Shown here in pieces: positions 33,895-46,318 of a DNA stretch of 64,000 bases. The notes under the pieces are model-generated. The model searched no databases and had not been told where the DNA came from. It worked only from the letters and a program-made list of their open reading frames with translations. Position 1 is the first letter of the stretch. Each line of letters begins with the position of its first letter. The stretch lies in contig NW_006920410.1 in assembly GCF_000344685.1 (NCBI RefSeq), positions 1,388,414-1,452,413 of the forward strand. Reading direction: 5' to 3'. A program made the position numbers and the translations under genes. The stretch is from Gloeophyllum trabeum ATCC 11539 (lineage: Eukaryota > Basidiomycota > Agaricomycetes > Gloeophyllales > Gloeophyllaceae).

Positions 33895-34299
33895 AAGACC
33901 TTCGATTCTCGCCCATGCTCTTGGCGGTATCTATACACTCTCGTACGCCCCAGACTCTTCCCTTTTCCGTGCTTCCCTAGTCATGGTACTATGGTATGAT
34001 CCATACTTAATGATCATGCACGCGATGCATCCTACATGATGATAGACGGGCATGGCATGTACTATTAATATTAATGAAATGTTACACGACAGTCGTGTTT
34101 CCTGGGTATTTGGGGACTAGACATGATAAAATGTATTGCTACAGCTCTGGCGCTTGCCGGTACCCCGTGCTGTCACGACCTTTACAACGCAATGACATCG
34201 ATTGGTTCTTCGGGTCCATGTCCAGCTGGTGGCCAAGCGGTCCTTTGTTCTTTGTGACCTCAGAAAATCCCGTCGACATGTTCATCGGCTAATCCCAGC
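33895..34299. other. Intergenic, MFS to REV7
   Basis: About 405 bp: 3' flank of the transporter and the REV7 promoter. Nothing recognisable. Confidence 0.45.
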
Positions 34300-35434
34300 A
34301 TGGCGAACCTATCTTTCAACCGTGGGCCTGAGTCTCATAGTCGCTAACTACTGGGGAAGCTGATCCCTGCGATTCAATCTATAGAGGCTGTCAAAGGAAT
34401 AACGGAATTCAGTAAGGCTGCATCTGCCAGTGTACAAGTTATGTCCTTGCAACAGGCTTAACTTCTTCTTAGTCGAGGTTGCGATACATACTATCCTCTA
34501 CGTCAGGCAGGTCTATCCAGCAGACCTCTTTATTCAAAGGAAGAAGTACAACACGCCGGTATACCAATCCCGCCACCCGGACCTCAATGAATATATATCT
34601 GGAGCCGTGAAAGCTATCGGCGAAGAGCTCGTGCTGGTTCGTACCTTGAACGCAGTTATGGTCTCTGGCACGGTAACATATCCTCCTTTTCAAGGGCAGC
34701 GTTGATAAAGTCGTGGTCGTGATCAAAGACAAGGATGACATCCCCCTAGAGCGATTCATATTCGCCGTCGAGAACATGCTGCAAGTGGAAGCTTATGATA
34801 AGGATTCCATGTAAGTACAGCATTTTCAGTGCAATGCAGTCCCGTTGATTGAACGTTCTACATAGGGTTGAGGACGCCATGACCATGACCACTCTGGGGC
34901 AATACTTCCGATCCTTTCTGGTCAAGCTCAGTATGATAGAGAGCCAATTAGGCCCTATGACTGCTAGTGGTAATTGTGGTCTCCACATTAATAGCAAGAC
35001 AGTATCTTATCCTCACATTCTCAAGGGGATATCTCGTTCTGCATTGTGATTGAGTTACAGGACGGTAAGAAGCCTACGGCTGGACAGGTAGGAAGAATCA
35101 GCTCATAGGTCTAAACCGAGGTTGAATCTGAATCCAACTTCAGGGTTCGTCATGGTTGCCCGCGGTAATAGCTCATACGACGGAAGAAGCGTCCGATGAA
35201 GCAGAATTACATTTTCTCAGGGCTGTTGACACTGGTATAATCAACGTAGGTACCAGGATGCCCCCCCCCCCTCGCGACTCAGCTCAGAGTTGTAACACGC
35301 AGCTATCTCTTGCTGTTCAAGAGTCGGAAGAGAAGCTACGGCGAGAAGGTCTTCTGCCGGAACGCGGTAAAGGAAAGACAAAGGCCCCCGAAGAATGGTA
35401 TCCGGATACTTTCGAAGTGTCGCAAGAAATATGA
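34300..35434 (+). CDS. REV7: Rev7/MAD2B, HORMA subunit of DNA polymerase zeta
   Basis: HORMA-domain adaptor that binds Rev3 in the translesion polymerase zeta. Eight exons: 34300-34321, 34385-34411, 34473-34636, 34695-34810, 34866-34969, 35026-35087, 35144-35245, 35303-35434 (729 nt, 242 residues). The spliced N-terminus NLSFNQAVKGITEFIEVAIH and ILYVRQVYPADLFIQRKKYN align with MAD2L2 (human EFLEVAVHLILYVREVYP). Next come VYQSRHPDLNEYI and VDKVVVVIKDKDDIPLERF. The safety-belt half has SSWLPAVIAHTTEEASDEAE. The first two exons (22 and 27 nt) would be easily missed. The C-terminus beyond residue 210 is charged and not conserved. A run of 13 C lies in the last intron near 35261. Confidence 0.9.
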
Positions 35435-35575
35435 AAATGCAATAATCAAGGCAATGTCGAAGAACAAGGGACTAAAATACACGTCGCAATTATACTAGGA
35501 AAAATTAGACATCCACTCGTATACGCTGAATTATAGGAATGATCCTATCCCATTCCTCCATAGCCTAAAGTCAAG

Positions 35576-37335
35576 TCAGAGCTTAACAAAAGATTGACAA
35601 TGATAGCTGAGCAAACTAACCGCTCGATAGAATTCAATTTGTCCGTCCGCTAGATTGCCCAACATCTCCTTCATCTCGGCCTCCTTGGCGTACTGGAATA
35701 TATTCTGCTCCCGTAACGTCTCGTCGCTGAAAGCATCGGACGTCTCGTGTGCGGTCGTGACGGCATCTTGCAACTGTAAAACCAATATATAGGGACCAAA
35801 TAGGTTTTGGTCCGAATGCAGACTCACCTCCTTAATCTTTGTATCCAGCTTACGCATCTTCTCAACTCTACTCCTGTCGTCGTCTGCCCCTCGGAGAGCG
35901 TCCACCTTATCTCGAATGTAAGCACTAAGACCCAGACCAGTACTTCCGGCATGACCACTGATGACTGCTGCTAGTCGGTCCCGCTCAGCCGTTACGCCAG
36001 ACAGATAGTCAGAGAGTTCTTCGAAATCCATCTGTTTCTGGTCACGAAGCTTGAGAACAGCCCGATTGGCGTGGGAGTATGCGAGGAGGGAGTGCAGATG
36101 GACGAGGAATGGATCGGTGGTCGTTTGAGTCTGGAAACACGGTTAATCCAGGCATATGGACATAACAGATATCGCGCACCAAATGGCGCTGTAGAGCCGA
36201 AAACTCCAGCAGCGTGTTGGAAAAATGATTGAGAGGATCGGTAATCCCGGATTCCAAGAAACCCAGGCCTTGAACGGCGACAGCCATGTCGTGATAGTCC
36301 GCGGTCAAATCTTCACCAGTGTCCGGATCGCCAGCTCTTTCAGCTTCAGACTCACACACCAGAATCACGAAACACAAGAGAATATAGTCTCACCGTTTGT
36401 TCTATTCCTGATGCGTGTCCACATCCTCTCGGTAGCGTTCAAGCCCTCTTCGAATTTGTCGACCCTTTCCCGCATGGCGAGAAATCGCTCGTCAGGCTTG
36501 CGCACACGGGAGAACGCATTGAGCAAGGTATCTGAGAGGCTGTCAATTATTCCTGTCGATGTTTCGGGCACTGGGGGATGTGCAACATGTTGATGCATGG
36601 TGACATGCTACGAAGCGGTCACTATGAAAGCCCAGCATAGTGCAAGACTAGACACTGACCCATTCCGTTGACTCGAAGAATGCGCGCACAAGAGTACTGC
36701 GCTGCAGAGTGGGATGTCGTGCGATACGCTGCAAGAAGCGATGTAGACTATGTTCTGTTAAGACGTGAAGGGACATACAAAGAAACCACTCACTCGAGCC
36801 GCCGACGCTCGATAAACTCAGGGCTGAAACGGTCGCCTGTAATATATTCTGTGGTACGCTGAGTAACATCCCATACAGTACGCTAGACACAACAACCGAC
36901 CTAGGCGATGCTTGTCGGGCAGCGGAGGAACCACACATGCTGGAAAGTCTTTCACCAAGTTCTCCCGCAAGAAGACAAAGTCTTGAAAGCGCCGTCGAGA
37001 CGACGGGTTGGGAGTCGAGAATATCGGAAGGTTGGTCTACAAGCGTATTAAGGAACCGAAGGGCGACCATTGGACTGCGTGCTCACATGTGCAAAAACAA
37101 GGTAGGACACATAAGCGTCTTTGGTCTCTGCCAACTCCTTCACGGGATCCTTGACGGAGGTGATCAAGTACCCCTCCCATTTAGGATCGTGAGGTCCACG
37201 GCCATCCTCACTTTCTGAGGTACTCTGTTTGAATCCGGGCCCTACGGGCGCGGTAGGCTCCTCTGTACCATATGCTGGGGCCGACGGCGACTCCCAAGTG
37301 ACACTATCGAACACATCCTCGTCGTCGCCTAGCAT
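35576..37335 (-). CDS. SNX4: Sorting nexin 4 (Snx4/Atg24), PX-BAR protein
   Basis: Endosomal PX-BAR protein that recycles SNAREs from endosomes and supports selective autophagy. The start at 37335 (MLGDDEDVFDSVTW) gives an acidic N-terminus. The PX domain (about 45-160) has KWEGYLITSVKDPVKE, SYLVFAHTNLPIF, RRFQDFVFLRENL, the PPLPDKHRLEYITGDRF phosphoinositide-binding segment and EFIERRRLDLHRFLQRIARH. The BAR region has DLTADYHDMAVAVQGLGFLE and ESGITDPLNHFSNTL, later KMRKLDTKIKELQDAV and MKEMLGNLADGQIEFYR near the stop at 35576. At least seven exons with ~50-bp introns; joins checked at VFAH/TNLP and HRL/EYIT. Close paralogues (Atg20, Snx41) carry a different N-terminal arrangement. Confidence 0.9.
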
Positions 37336-37543
37336 AGTCGTAACTTTGGCCACAGGTTACGCCCGCTGCGAGTCGCTTGACTCAGTAGAAGCTGCGGGTA
37401 TTCAACGCAGCAGAGTGTACACCAAAACTACAGCGCCTGTATGTGGACTCGGAGTGAAGCCAGTCCCAAGCTGCGCGCTTGCGCGTGACGCACAGTATAG
37501 ACGCGTTCCTTATTGGGACGCGATACACTTACAAGCTACCACG

Positions 37544-40026
37544 ATGACAAGCCGACGCATACCGTGGCTGCTGCTGGGTCTGGCATCCGTTGCAGCGTAC
37601 GAGGTGCCCGTACGTGACACCGACTATTCTCGCCAAGTATGCACTGGGATGTGGGGTGGCAGCAACGCCCATATCAATGGTACGTGGGCTCGTGCCTATT
37701 AACGTACGGGCTAGGGAACTTATGCTGCGAAAGTCAGCTTTGATAGCACGTCCCAGGGCCAGCTAGCAATGGTGATCTACGAGTGGCGCGACATGGAATA
37801 CTTAGGGAAAGTCACATCTATGACAGACGACTCCCTCCCTGTGAGTAACACTCACAGCTTGCTGCGGGACAGCTCTTACCGAGAGACAGCAGAAAACATA
37901 CGTGTGTACCTCGGACGCGATGCGTAACAACTTCTGTAACAGCTCGCAACTGGGTCGCTTCATCATTGACCTCCCCGAGGGTAAATCTGTAAACCAGACC
38001 AGCTTCTGGTCTGCGAGAGTTGGCTTCGGCAGGCCGAGCGGCTCTGGCACTCCTTCGGATGTATCCACCACCGATTTCTGGGACAATCCGGACGGCAACC
38101 CTGTTATCCCAGAGGATGAGAACACAAAGTATACTTCCCCATGGCTTTCTCGTAGCGCCCATGACGCTGCTCTCGGTAGTCTTGGTTTCATGTCTCCGAA
38201 GCGAAGAGATGATGCTCTGAACCCGTCCCCGAGCGGAATATTGTGGTATCAGGATCCGATACAATATCAAGTAAGAAAGACCGGATACTACTGTGTTGGT
38301 CAGTCATTGGCTGCAGTGCCCCTCGTGTCAACCTCACACATCCGTCCCTTAGCCATGGTGCCCGTCACTGTCCTGTCTTCATCCGAAGATACAACAGATG
38401 TGCCATACCATCCAACTTACAATGGCGTTGTCCTCTTCCAAAATACCTTCAACGGAAAACTACCTGCCACTGATTACCCCAAAGTGAACGTAAGCCACGA
38501 CTCTGTCGAGCTGTCATTGAAATCATACAGAATCCATGCAATCCATGCAGTTCTATCTTGCTCTTTTCTTAATCTATTCCATCCTCGCCGGCATTTGGGG
38601 ATGGTTATGCTATACGCATGTCCATGAGCTCCTACCCATTCAGGTGAGTGCATTGCATGCTCAAGGGATAACTTCGATAAAGTTTTCTTCCAAAGTACTA
38701 TCTCTCAGGTCTCGTCGGCTTTCTTGTGGTGGAAATGCTGGCGAACTTCGGTATGTCTCGTGTAGTAGCGCGTTCGGCAGCGGGGTAACGTGGCGGAGCA
38801 GCATACTATAGATACTTGAACGCGCATGGCAAGGGCGCTGCCTCTACCGTTTTCTTGTTTGTCGGTAAGATATCACGGAAGTCTAATCGCTTCTATATGT
38901 CACGGCTGACTGTTGGCCCGTAGTCGCGATTCTTGATGCGGGCAGGAATGCCTTGTCGTTCTTCATGCTGCTAGTCGTGTCTCAAGGTCTTAGTGTCGTC
39001 CGTGAGTCCCTTGGCCGGACAATGCTCAAATGTCAGCTATTGGCTGGCGCGCACTTCGTCTTCGGTGGTCCGTATATTTTGCTTCTTTGCTGTTGTCCAA
39101 TGACTCTCAGCCACGGTTCTCCCGTTACCAGTACTTTACGCAGTGGGCATTGTAGAATTAGAGCTGGAGTCAACCTCTGCTCTCGTCCTGCTGCTCTTCG
39201 TGATACCCTTGGCATTCACGTTGAGCGGGTTTCTTGTGTGGATCCTCTATTCTCTGAATCGTGAGCTGTCCATTCCTATAAGCTGCCAACCATGTTCACA
39301 TTCGGGTCTGCAGATACGATTGCACAATTGAAAGCACGCAAGCAACGCTATAAGCTATCCATGTTTCAGAAGCTACACCGAATCCTCATGGGCACGGTGC
39401 TCGTTATTATCATTTTCTTCGCGGTCTCTACCTTCACCTTTTCCGAGCGTCTAGCCGAAGGTGATATCGATCACTTGTTCGACTATTTGCTCAACGGACT
39501 GACATTCATCGTATTTTAGACTATGCTGCGAAGACATGGAGAGTACGATGGTGGTTGCTTGACGGCTGGCTGGCGTTGTTATATCTCGTTGTTTTCGGGT
39601 CAATTTGTTTCTTATGGCGGCCGTCGGCTAACAATAGAAGATAAGTCAATTCCTGAATACCGCATCTCCCTATACTCACCACCATGGATATCCACATTAG
39701 CTATGTCAGATGAGATCGCGCAAGATGAAGAGGACGCTGAAGACTATGATCTCGAGGCTCTGGAGCACCGTACAGCTGCGCGAGGACATCACGACGACGA
39801 CGACGATATCACTCTAGTCGGAAGACGGGGTCCTGACTCAGTTGCAGACGACGGCGTGGTCTTCGAAATCGGTGATGATGAACAGGATGCTAGCGACGTT
39901 GAAGAGTCGGAGACCGCAAAGAAGCGTCGCGCCGAACGCCGCCAGTCCGCCGACAAGCAAAATGGGGGGCACCACGAGCGGGAAGGATTGATGGGTGCAG
40001 AGGATCCAAAAGACCGCGATGACTAA
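37544..40026 (+). CDS. Ptm1-like seven-transmembrane protein (GPR107/108 family)
   Basis: Golgi/endosome-type 7TM protein of the lung 7TM receptor family. A signal peptide (RIPWLLLGLASVAAYEVPVR) is followed by a luminal domain with several N-glycosylation sites and Cys residues (RQVCTGMWGGSNAHINVSFD, TYVCTSDAMRNNFCNSSQ, KTGYYCVA). It then enters YNGVVLFQNTFNGKLPATDYPK, the family motif just before TM1. Seven hydrophobic segments lie in exons between about 38520 and 39520, with FYLALFLIYSILAGIWGWLC as TM1 and KLHRILMGTVLVIIIFF as a late one. After TM7 (WLLDGWLALLYLVVFGSICF) comes an acidic, Asp-rich tail (EIAQDEEDAEDYDLEALEHR) ending at 40026. More than ten exons; not all boundaries were resolved. 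Divergent from SNX4 by 208 bp. Confidence 0.83.
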
Positions 40027-40146
40027 CTGTATCACTCATTACAGCTTATATATCCTAGATTCATGGGCTCTAGTTATAATATGTATAATACATGCATGCG
40101 ACAACATCTGAGGATTGCAAGGAAAGGGTTATAAGCTGAGGCTACT

Positions 40147-43100
40147 TTAGTCCCGTATCCGCCCAGTCGAGACGGTGTACAGGCGCGCAGCGATGTTCAT
40201 GCTCTGCAATTCCTGGAACAACAGTTTTGCGGCGTATGGGATGTATAGTTGCGAGATGGCAGTCTTGTTCTTGCACGCGCGGCACTCGAACGTTTGCTTT
40301 TTCTAGAGCACCACGATCAGACCAAGAAAACAAATGATACGCAAGCCGCTCACCAGGTTGGCAATCGCGGTTAGACCGCATAAATCACAGACATGCAAAC
40401 GGTAAGCGTCACTAGCATCGAAGAGCCGCTCCTTCAAGAAACCAGCTATTCCATGCGAAATCATACAGTCACGCTCCATCTCTCCGAATCGCAGACCACC
40501 ATCGCGACTACGACCCTCCACGGGTTGCCGAGTGAGGATCTGTACAGGGCCTCGCGCACGCGAATGGATCTTGTCGTCAACCATGTGTTTCAGCCGTTGA
40601 TAGTAAGTCGGCCCAAGGTAAACTTGTGCTTGGAGTTTACGACCAGTATGACCATGATACATAACTTCCAGGCCTCTTGACTGGTACCCCTTTTGCCGGA
40701 GGAACGTCGAGACGGACTCAACCGTCAGATCAGTGAAAGGTGTCGCGTCACCTTCATTGCCAATAAGGGTCGCGACCTTCGAAAGGAGACACTCTACCAA
40801 GTGTCCGATAGTCATACGAGAGGGAATAGCGTGGGGATTAATAATGATATCCGGTGTGATACCTTCAGCGGTGAATGGCATGTCTTCCTGGCGATACGTG
40901 ATACCGATGGTACCTTTCTGACCATGACGAGAAGCAAACTTATCGCCAATCTGGGGAATACGGGTGGACCGAACCCGGACCTTGACGAACTTCTGGCCTT
41001 CCGAGTTGGTAGTGATGAGAACCTGATCCACGATACCGCTCTCCGTGCTCTTCAAAGCAGTGGAAACATCGCGTCGAGTATGCGACCGAGTCCTCTGCCC
41101 TAGCTCCTCGCTATCAGGAGGAATTGGCGCAGTCTTCCCAATGATGATGTCGTCTCCGTTGACACCAGTACCTGGAGCAATCAGTCCATCATCCTCGATC
41201 TTGTCGTATGTCCCATGCTTCATGCGCAGTGTTGTATCGCGTGTAGGCTTCTCGAACTCCTCCAGCTGCTGAACTCCGCTCTTCTTCTCGAGGTCCATGT
41301 AGCTGCGGTAATAGATACTCCGGAAAAGACCACGATCGATTGAACTTTGGTTCATGATGACGGAGTCTTCCTGGTTGTACCCACTATAACACAAGATTGC
41401 CACAATGGCATTCTGGCCGGCGGGCAACTCCCTGAACCGCAGGTATTCCATGGATCGAGTCGTAGCCAGCGGCTTTTGAGGATAGTAGAGGATATTGGCC
41501 ATAGTATCCATGCGAACCAGGAAGTTGGTAAGATAGATACCCATAGCTTGTTTACCCATGGCTGATTGATAGGTATTTCGAGGGGACTAGGGAAGGATGA
41601 GACATACACTCACATCGAGTCTATATCCACGTACCTGGTTATGGTCGGGGAACGGGATGATACTAGCACAAACACCGAGAATCATGCTAGGATGGATCTC
41701 ACAATGTGTCCATGTGTGTCCGTGTGTCGGGGCCTTCAGTCGAGCAGACGGGTCGAAGTCCCCTTCATTGGCATGAGGGTCAATCCCAGCCGACTGAAGT
41801 CTCGAGTTCTCAAGGTCCTCGGGCGTCATACTAATCATCACAGTCTCCTCTTCTTCAGCATCCAGCAACTCCACAATACCGTTCTTAACGAGTTGATCCC
41901 ATTTCCATGGTTCGCCGTCATCATTCTCTCCCTGGTTGAGCCACCTGACATGCTTCTTCTGCAGAGCAAGCTGCTGGTTCTCGACGATGAAGAGCGGTCG
42001 GCAGACACGGCCTGCATCAGTATATAGCCGCAGCTCGCGCTCACGGATATCGCGCACAACCGAGACTTCGGGACTAATATCGTCCTTCCGACGCAGTTTC
42101 TTGATGGTCTTAACCAAGTTAGCGGGATCGCGATGAACGCCCATCCAGACACCGTTAACGAAGACCTTGGTGCAAGGCGTCGCGGAGTGCGCGTTTTCTT
42201 CCAAGGACTCCAGACCCCACTCCTCCAAGAACTCAATGACAGGCGCAGACAGGGAACCGACCGATATACACGCCATGAGAGATAAGTTCTTGACAAGGCC
42301 GCAAGCCTGGCCTTCCGGCGTTTCTGCTGGACACACCATGCCCCAGTGGGTATTATGCAATTGGCGAGGCTTCGCGATCTTCCCTTCTCTTCCCAATGGC
42401 GTATTGCATCGCCGGAGATGAGAGAGCGTGGATGCATATGTGTAACGATTCAACACTTGCGAGACACCAGCTTTCGAGGACATAGACTTCTTTTGGTCGC
42501 CCCAGTTACCGGTTGCCAATGAGTATTTGAGACCATTTGTGATGGTGTTGTGCTTAACAGCAAGCGAGAGATTGAACTCTTTGTGTGTCTCCACACACTA
42601 CAAGATGGGGAACATCAGCTCTACATCAAAGGAACATTACGCACTACCCACCTTCTGTAAGTACCGGTAGACATCCTTTGTCAACTTCCTGAAGAGCATC
42701 CGGAACAGGTTAGCCAGCAGAGGGCCGGCCAGGTCAAGCCGTTTCTTCCCAAAGTGATCACGGTCATCCAGCTCCCTACGCTCCAGGGCAGCAAGGAGCA
42801 GTCGATGGATCATGTACCCAAAGAAGTACGCCTTCTTCGACTCAGAGCCTTCAGCCATGGACACATGCGGCAGCATCTCCTTCTGCAGGATTTCCTGCGC
42901 GTACCGCAACCGTCGCTCCCGGGAGAGACCAGTCGTCGTACCACGGTTACCTATGAAGTCCAATGCAATCTGACCAAGACGTCAGATGCATTAAAAGTAT
43001 ATACACAGCCATACAAACCTCCCGATCCTGAATGACGAAGCCGTCGTCAATGCAAGGCTTCAGCATTTCGAGCATCTGCAAGTCTTGCATATCGTAGCAG

Positions 43101-44188
43101 ATATGTTCGAGTATATCGCGGTCAGAGATGACGCCCAGAGCGCGGAAGACAACCCAAATAGGGATATCGACTTTAATGTAAGGAATGGTGGCCTTCATAA
43201 CACTCCCAAGCTACACCAACCACCGGTCAATCCGGACCATAAACGGGGACACTTTCATACTTACGGATCGCTCTTGGTTCCGGTGATACATCTTAACCTG
43301 GAACTGACTGATCGTCTTCCCGCCCTTCTCCACAGCACTACGGATTTCAGCCAAGAAGCTGATAGGGGAGGGTTGCGCCTTCGCAAAGACGTAGACATGA
43401 TTCGTAGCCATACGTTCCTGGGCGATGAGTACCTTTTCCGACCCGTTGATAATAAAGTATCCTCCAGAGTCGTACGGACATTCATTCAGGTCGTACAAAT
43501 CCTGGTCTTGGAGGTCGTGCAAGATACAGAATGTCGACCGCAGCATGATGGGAACCTACGCAGGGCACCGTGGGTCCTGACAGAGACGCTAGCGCTCACT
43601 GTTACACTCACCCTGCCAATCCAGACCTTCTGAGTATCCTCCGGCACCTCACCACGCTCCGGCTCCCATATCGTCTCCCCAGGATTATCTGGGTCCTCCC
43701 TACTTGTCAACACCCGCTTCTTCATATCCACGTATAAAGTCGACGAATAGGTGAGGTTCCTTAGACGCGCCTCCTGCGGGAACAGCGGCACCACCGACCC
43801 GTCCGCCTCGGTAATCGTTGGCCGCGACAGGTATATCTGCCCGAACTTGATCTCGTACCGCCGCGTCGAGTCCGCCTCGTGACCGGTGTGCTGGTTCTCC
43901 TGGTCGAGGATGAGGTCTGAGTTCTCGTCGACGAGCTCCTGCATCGTGTTCTGGACGAACTCGTCGAACGAGTCGAGCTGCTGGCGCACGAGACCTTTCT
44001 GCTCAAAGAAGGAGGAGATGACCGTCCAGCAATCCTCCTGGGTTATCTCCTCGTACTCGTCCTCCTCTTCCTCCACACCGTAGTTTGGGTCATCGTACGC
44101 ATAGGGATCTTGCGTGCCAAAGTCGGTCGCTACAGTCTAATGTGAGATAGATCGACAAAGTCAACACGGAAACCAGACCTTGACTCAT
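40147..44188 (-). CDS. RPB2: RNA polymerase II second-largest subunit Rpb2
   Basis: Catalytic-core subunit of nuclear RNA polymerase II. Exon 1 is only 10 nt (44179-44188). A 49-bp intron joins it to exon 2 giving [20 protein letters not shown] and an acidic stretch. Hallmarks in order: [20 protein letters not shown], the lobe segment [60 protein letters not shown] (catalytic-region acidic pair), [40 protein letters not shown], and the C-terminal zinc ribbon C..C ([11 protein letters not shown]) with [20 protein letters not shown] before the stop at 40147. A 3' intron splits the zinc ribbon. The gene appears intact and is the usual basidiomycete phylogenetic marker. Confidence 0.97.
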
Positions 44189-44743
44189 GACTTGGGACTT
44201 TTAGATGGAGGGAAACGACGAACAAAGAAACTAGGCCGAAAGCACCCAGTATGGCAGAACGAAGCAGACCAGCAGTACCAGAACCCGACAGATGCCCGCA
44301 GAGCAGACTATATGGGAGCAGAAGCGCGGCGGTGAGGATACCCAGCAAGCGAGTTGGGTGTCTGCGACAACCCTTACCAGACGCGAACGCTCAGCAGAGC
44401 GAAACCTTTGCCACATGTCTTAGTAAGCCATGCTTATTTGTCCTTATTGTGCTCATCGCCCACATTTGGTATTTGTCGTGATGTGGCTTCGGAGGTCCTG
44501 CGACATGTCACAATATCCATTCGCTTCTCACATGGCGGCCGGCCTGCAACAACGGACTTGATGTATCCAATATTATTCTGGGACCGACATCTTAGAAGGA
44601 CGATACAATTACATCATGACTTCTGATACACTTCTTAGTCTAAGTATACATAGATTCATGGGCACTCCCTCAGCAATCTATCCATCTTGTGAGTCGCACT
44701 CCCTGCATATGAGCCCTAAATTTCCATCAGCAAAATATTTTCC
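44189..44743. other. Intergenic upstream of RPB2
   Basis: About 555 bp with the RPB2 promoter and the 3' flank of the downstream kinase gene. No feature stands out. Confidence 0.45.
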
Positions 44744-45789
44744 TCAGAAAGAAATTCTACCCACTCCGAAGAGCAACGTGTGGTTGAGGTAATGGTACAA
44801 TTCATACAGGTCCGCTCGAAGCTCATACTGGTCCGCAGGCTCGGACTTCGGTAGGTTTTGGTGGTAGGTGTTATAGAAAGAACTCGGGAAACCGCCGAAG
44901 ATTCTTGCGATCGCAAGGCTATGTGGAAGTATGCGTCAGTGGCCCAACCCAGGGAGTCAAGGAGCTTGTACGGACTCAGCTTCGTTGTGTCCATAGTAGG
45001 AGGACGGGTCAAAGATTACAGGCTCTCCCGTGACTCGGTCGGTCCCCGTATTACCACTCTGTGGGGGGCATTAACTGCATTGCTTGTCTCTGGACCAAGC
45101 GGACTTACCCAGAGGTCACCGTGCAGAATCACAGGTTCGATCTTCAACGATCTCAACAAATGTGGTATCACTCTGGAGGGTCGGGTTAACCAATGAATAC
45201 GAGGAACAATCCAGTTGTCTGCCGACCTCTTCCTGACCTCCTCACCCTTCCTACAAAGCTCCGTGAACCTGCCCTTCTTCCCGAGACCATCCAATAACCC
45301 GCCAATCAGCTTGTCATAGCATTCCTCCCAGGTATCCGACCACCCATTCTCCTGCCTCGTCGCACCGCAGAATGTCGGAACCCCAAAGCCGAACTTTCCG
45401 TTCTCACTGGTGGACCGGTGCATCTCCGTAGCGAGTCGTTTGGCCAGGGTCTGAGCAGCCTTATCGGTCAGAGAACCGCTAAAGTCCTTGTATTCGGACA
45501 GAAAATATGGTTTAGCATTGGACTGCGAGGAAGTTGCTTCGTCTCCGTCGCTATCTGCCAGTCCCCAGGCAAACATCTGGGGAGCCAGACCTGCAGCGGC
45601 TTTCTTTATGGCATTGAGGGATTCCGCTTCGCCGAAGAACTGGTCCTTCTCGCTCGCTGACCCGACTTTGGCGAAATACCGCTTCCCGGACGAGGACTCA
45701 ATGCGGGGAATGGTACCAGAGTACGATGCATCAGGCTCGATTTTCTGTAGGCATTTCAGAATAACGGCAGGAATGTCTGAACGTCCCAT
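44744..45789 (-). CDS. Fructosamine/ketosamine-3-kinase
   Basis: Phosphorylates fructosamine or ribulosamine adducts on proteins at O3 so that they decompose, a protein deglycation step. Three exons: 45109-45789, 44976-45058, 44744-44918 (939 nt, 312 residues; family ~290-310). The N-lobe has RYFAKVGSASEKDQFFGEAE with the ATP-binding Lys. The catalytic loop is VILHGDLWSGNTG, followed by GEPVIFDPSSYYGHNEADLA, the signature magnesium-binding and HxEAD segment. ARIFGGFPSSFYNTYHQ and YELYHYLNHTLLFGVGRISF close the C-lobe. No targeting signal, so cytosolic. In an alternative unspliced frame the third exon would look broken, but the 57-bp intron 44919-44975 restores it. Confidence 0.9.
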
Positions 45790-46318
45790 GTCGCGACGCG
45801 TTTAGTGAGAGGCTGCGAATCTCGATCGAGGACATGACGGCATACAGAGTGTTCCCACGTGGTTTTTCCATTTCGGTGTTTCTTATGCTGCCACGTGCGG
45901 CGTCTATTGCTTCGTGCCATTCTTCTTGGTTGAGCAACCGGAACAATGCAAAGGCCTTGACAGAGTGGGAACAATCCGCGCTGTAATTGTCTCTTGTCTT
46001 CCCGTTTCTGCATCCCAACACGCAGTCTCTCCGTTTGTGCTTATTGTATCATTGACGACCAGCCAAGTATATATACCCTGCTACCGAGCCCAATGGGCAG
46101 TTCCTCAGTCGTTCAGATTCATTGACTGGAACGCGATCGACGTTGACGAGCTCTTGACTTGACTCCTGGGCCCGGTGCTCCATCTCTAACGCTTACTCTA
46201 ATCCGGCATTGCACTTGCTTATTCCCCTTCATTAAGGCACGACCTCTGCATACATAACGACCTTGCATTGTTAGACTTTCCATTATCTACTCAAGTTACC
46301 CAAATTGCAGCACTAGAA
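45790..46318. other. Divergent promoter region, kinase and CBM19-like gene
   Basis: About 530 bp. Contains TATA-like stretches near 46067 (ATATATACC) and the 5' flanks of both genes. No coding frame is supported. Confidence 0.4.

Noticed and set aside
44716..45012. Broken C-terminus of the ketosamine kinase
   Set aside because: The apparent separate frame is an unspliced reading; the 57-bp intron 44919-44975 joins the exons into the normal family C-terminus.
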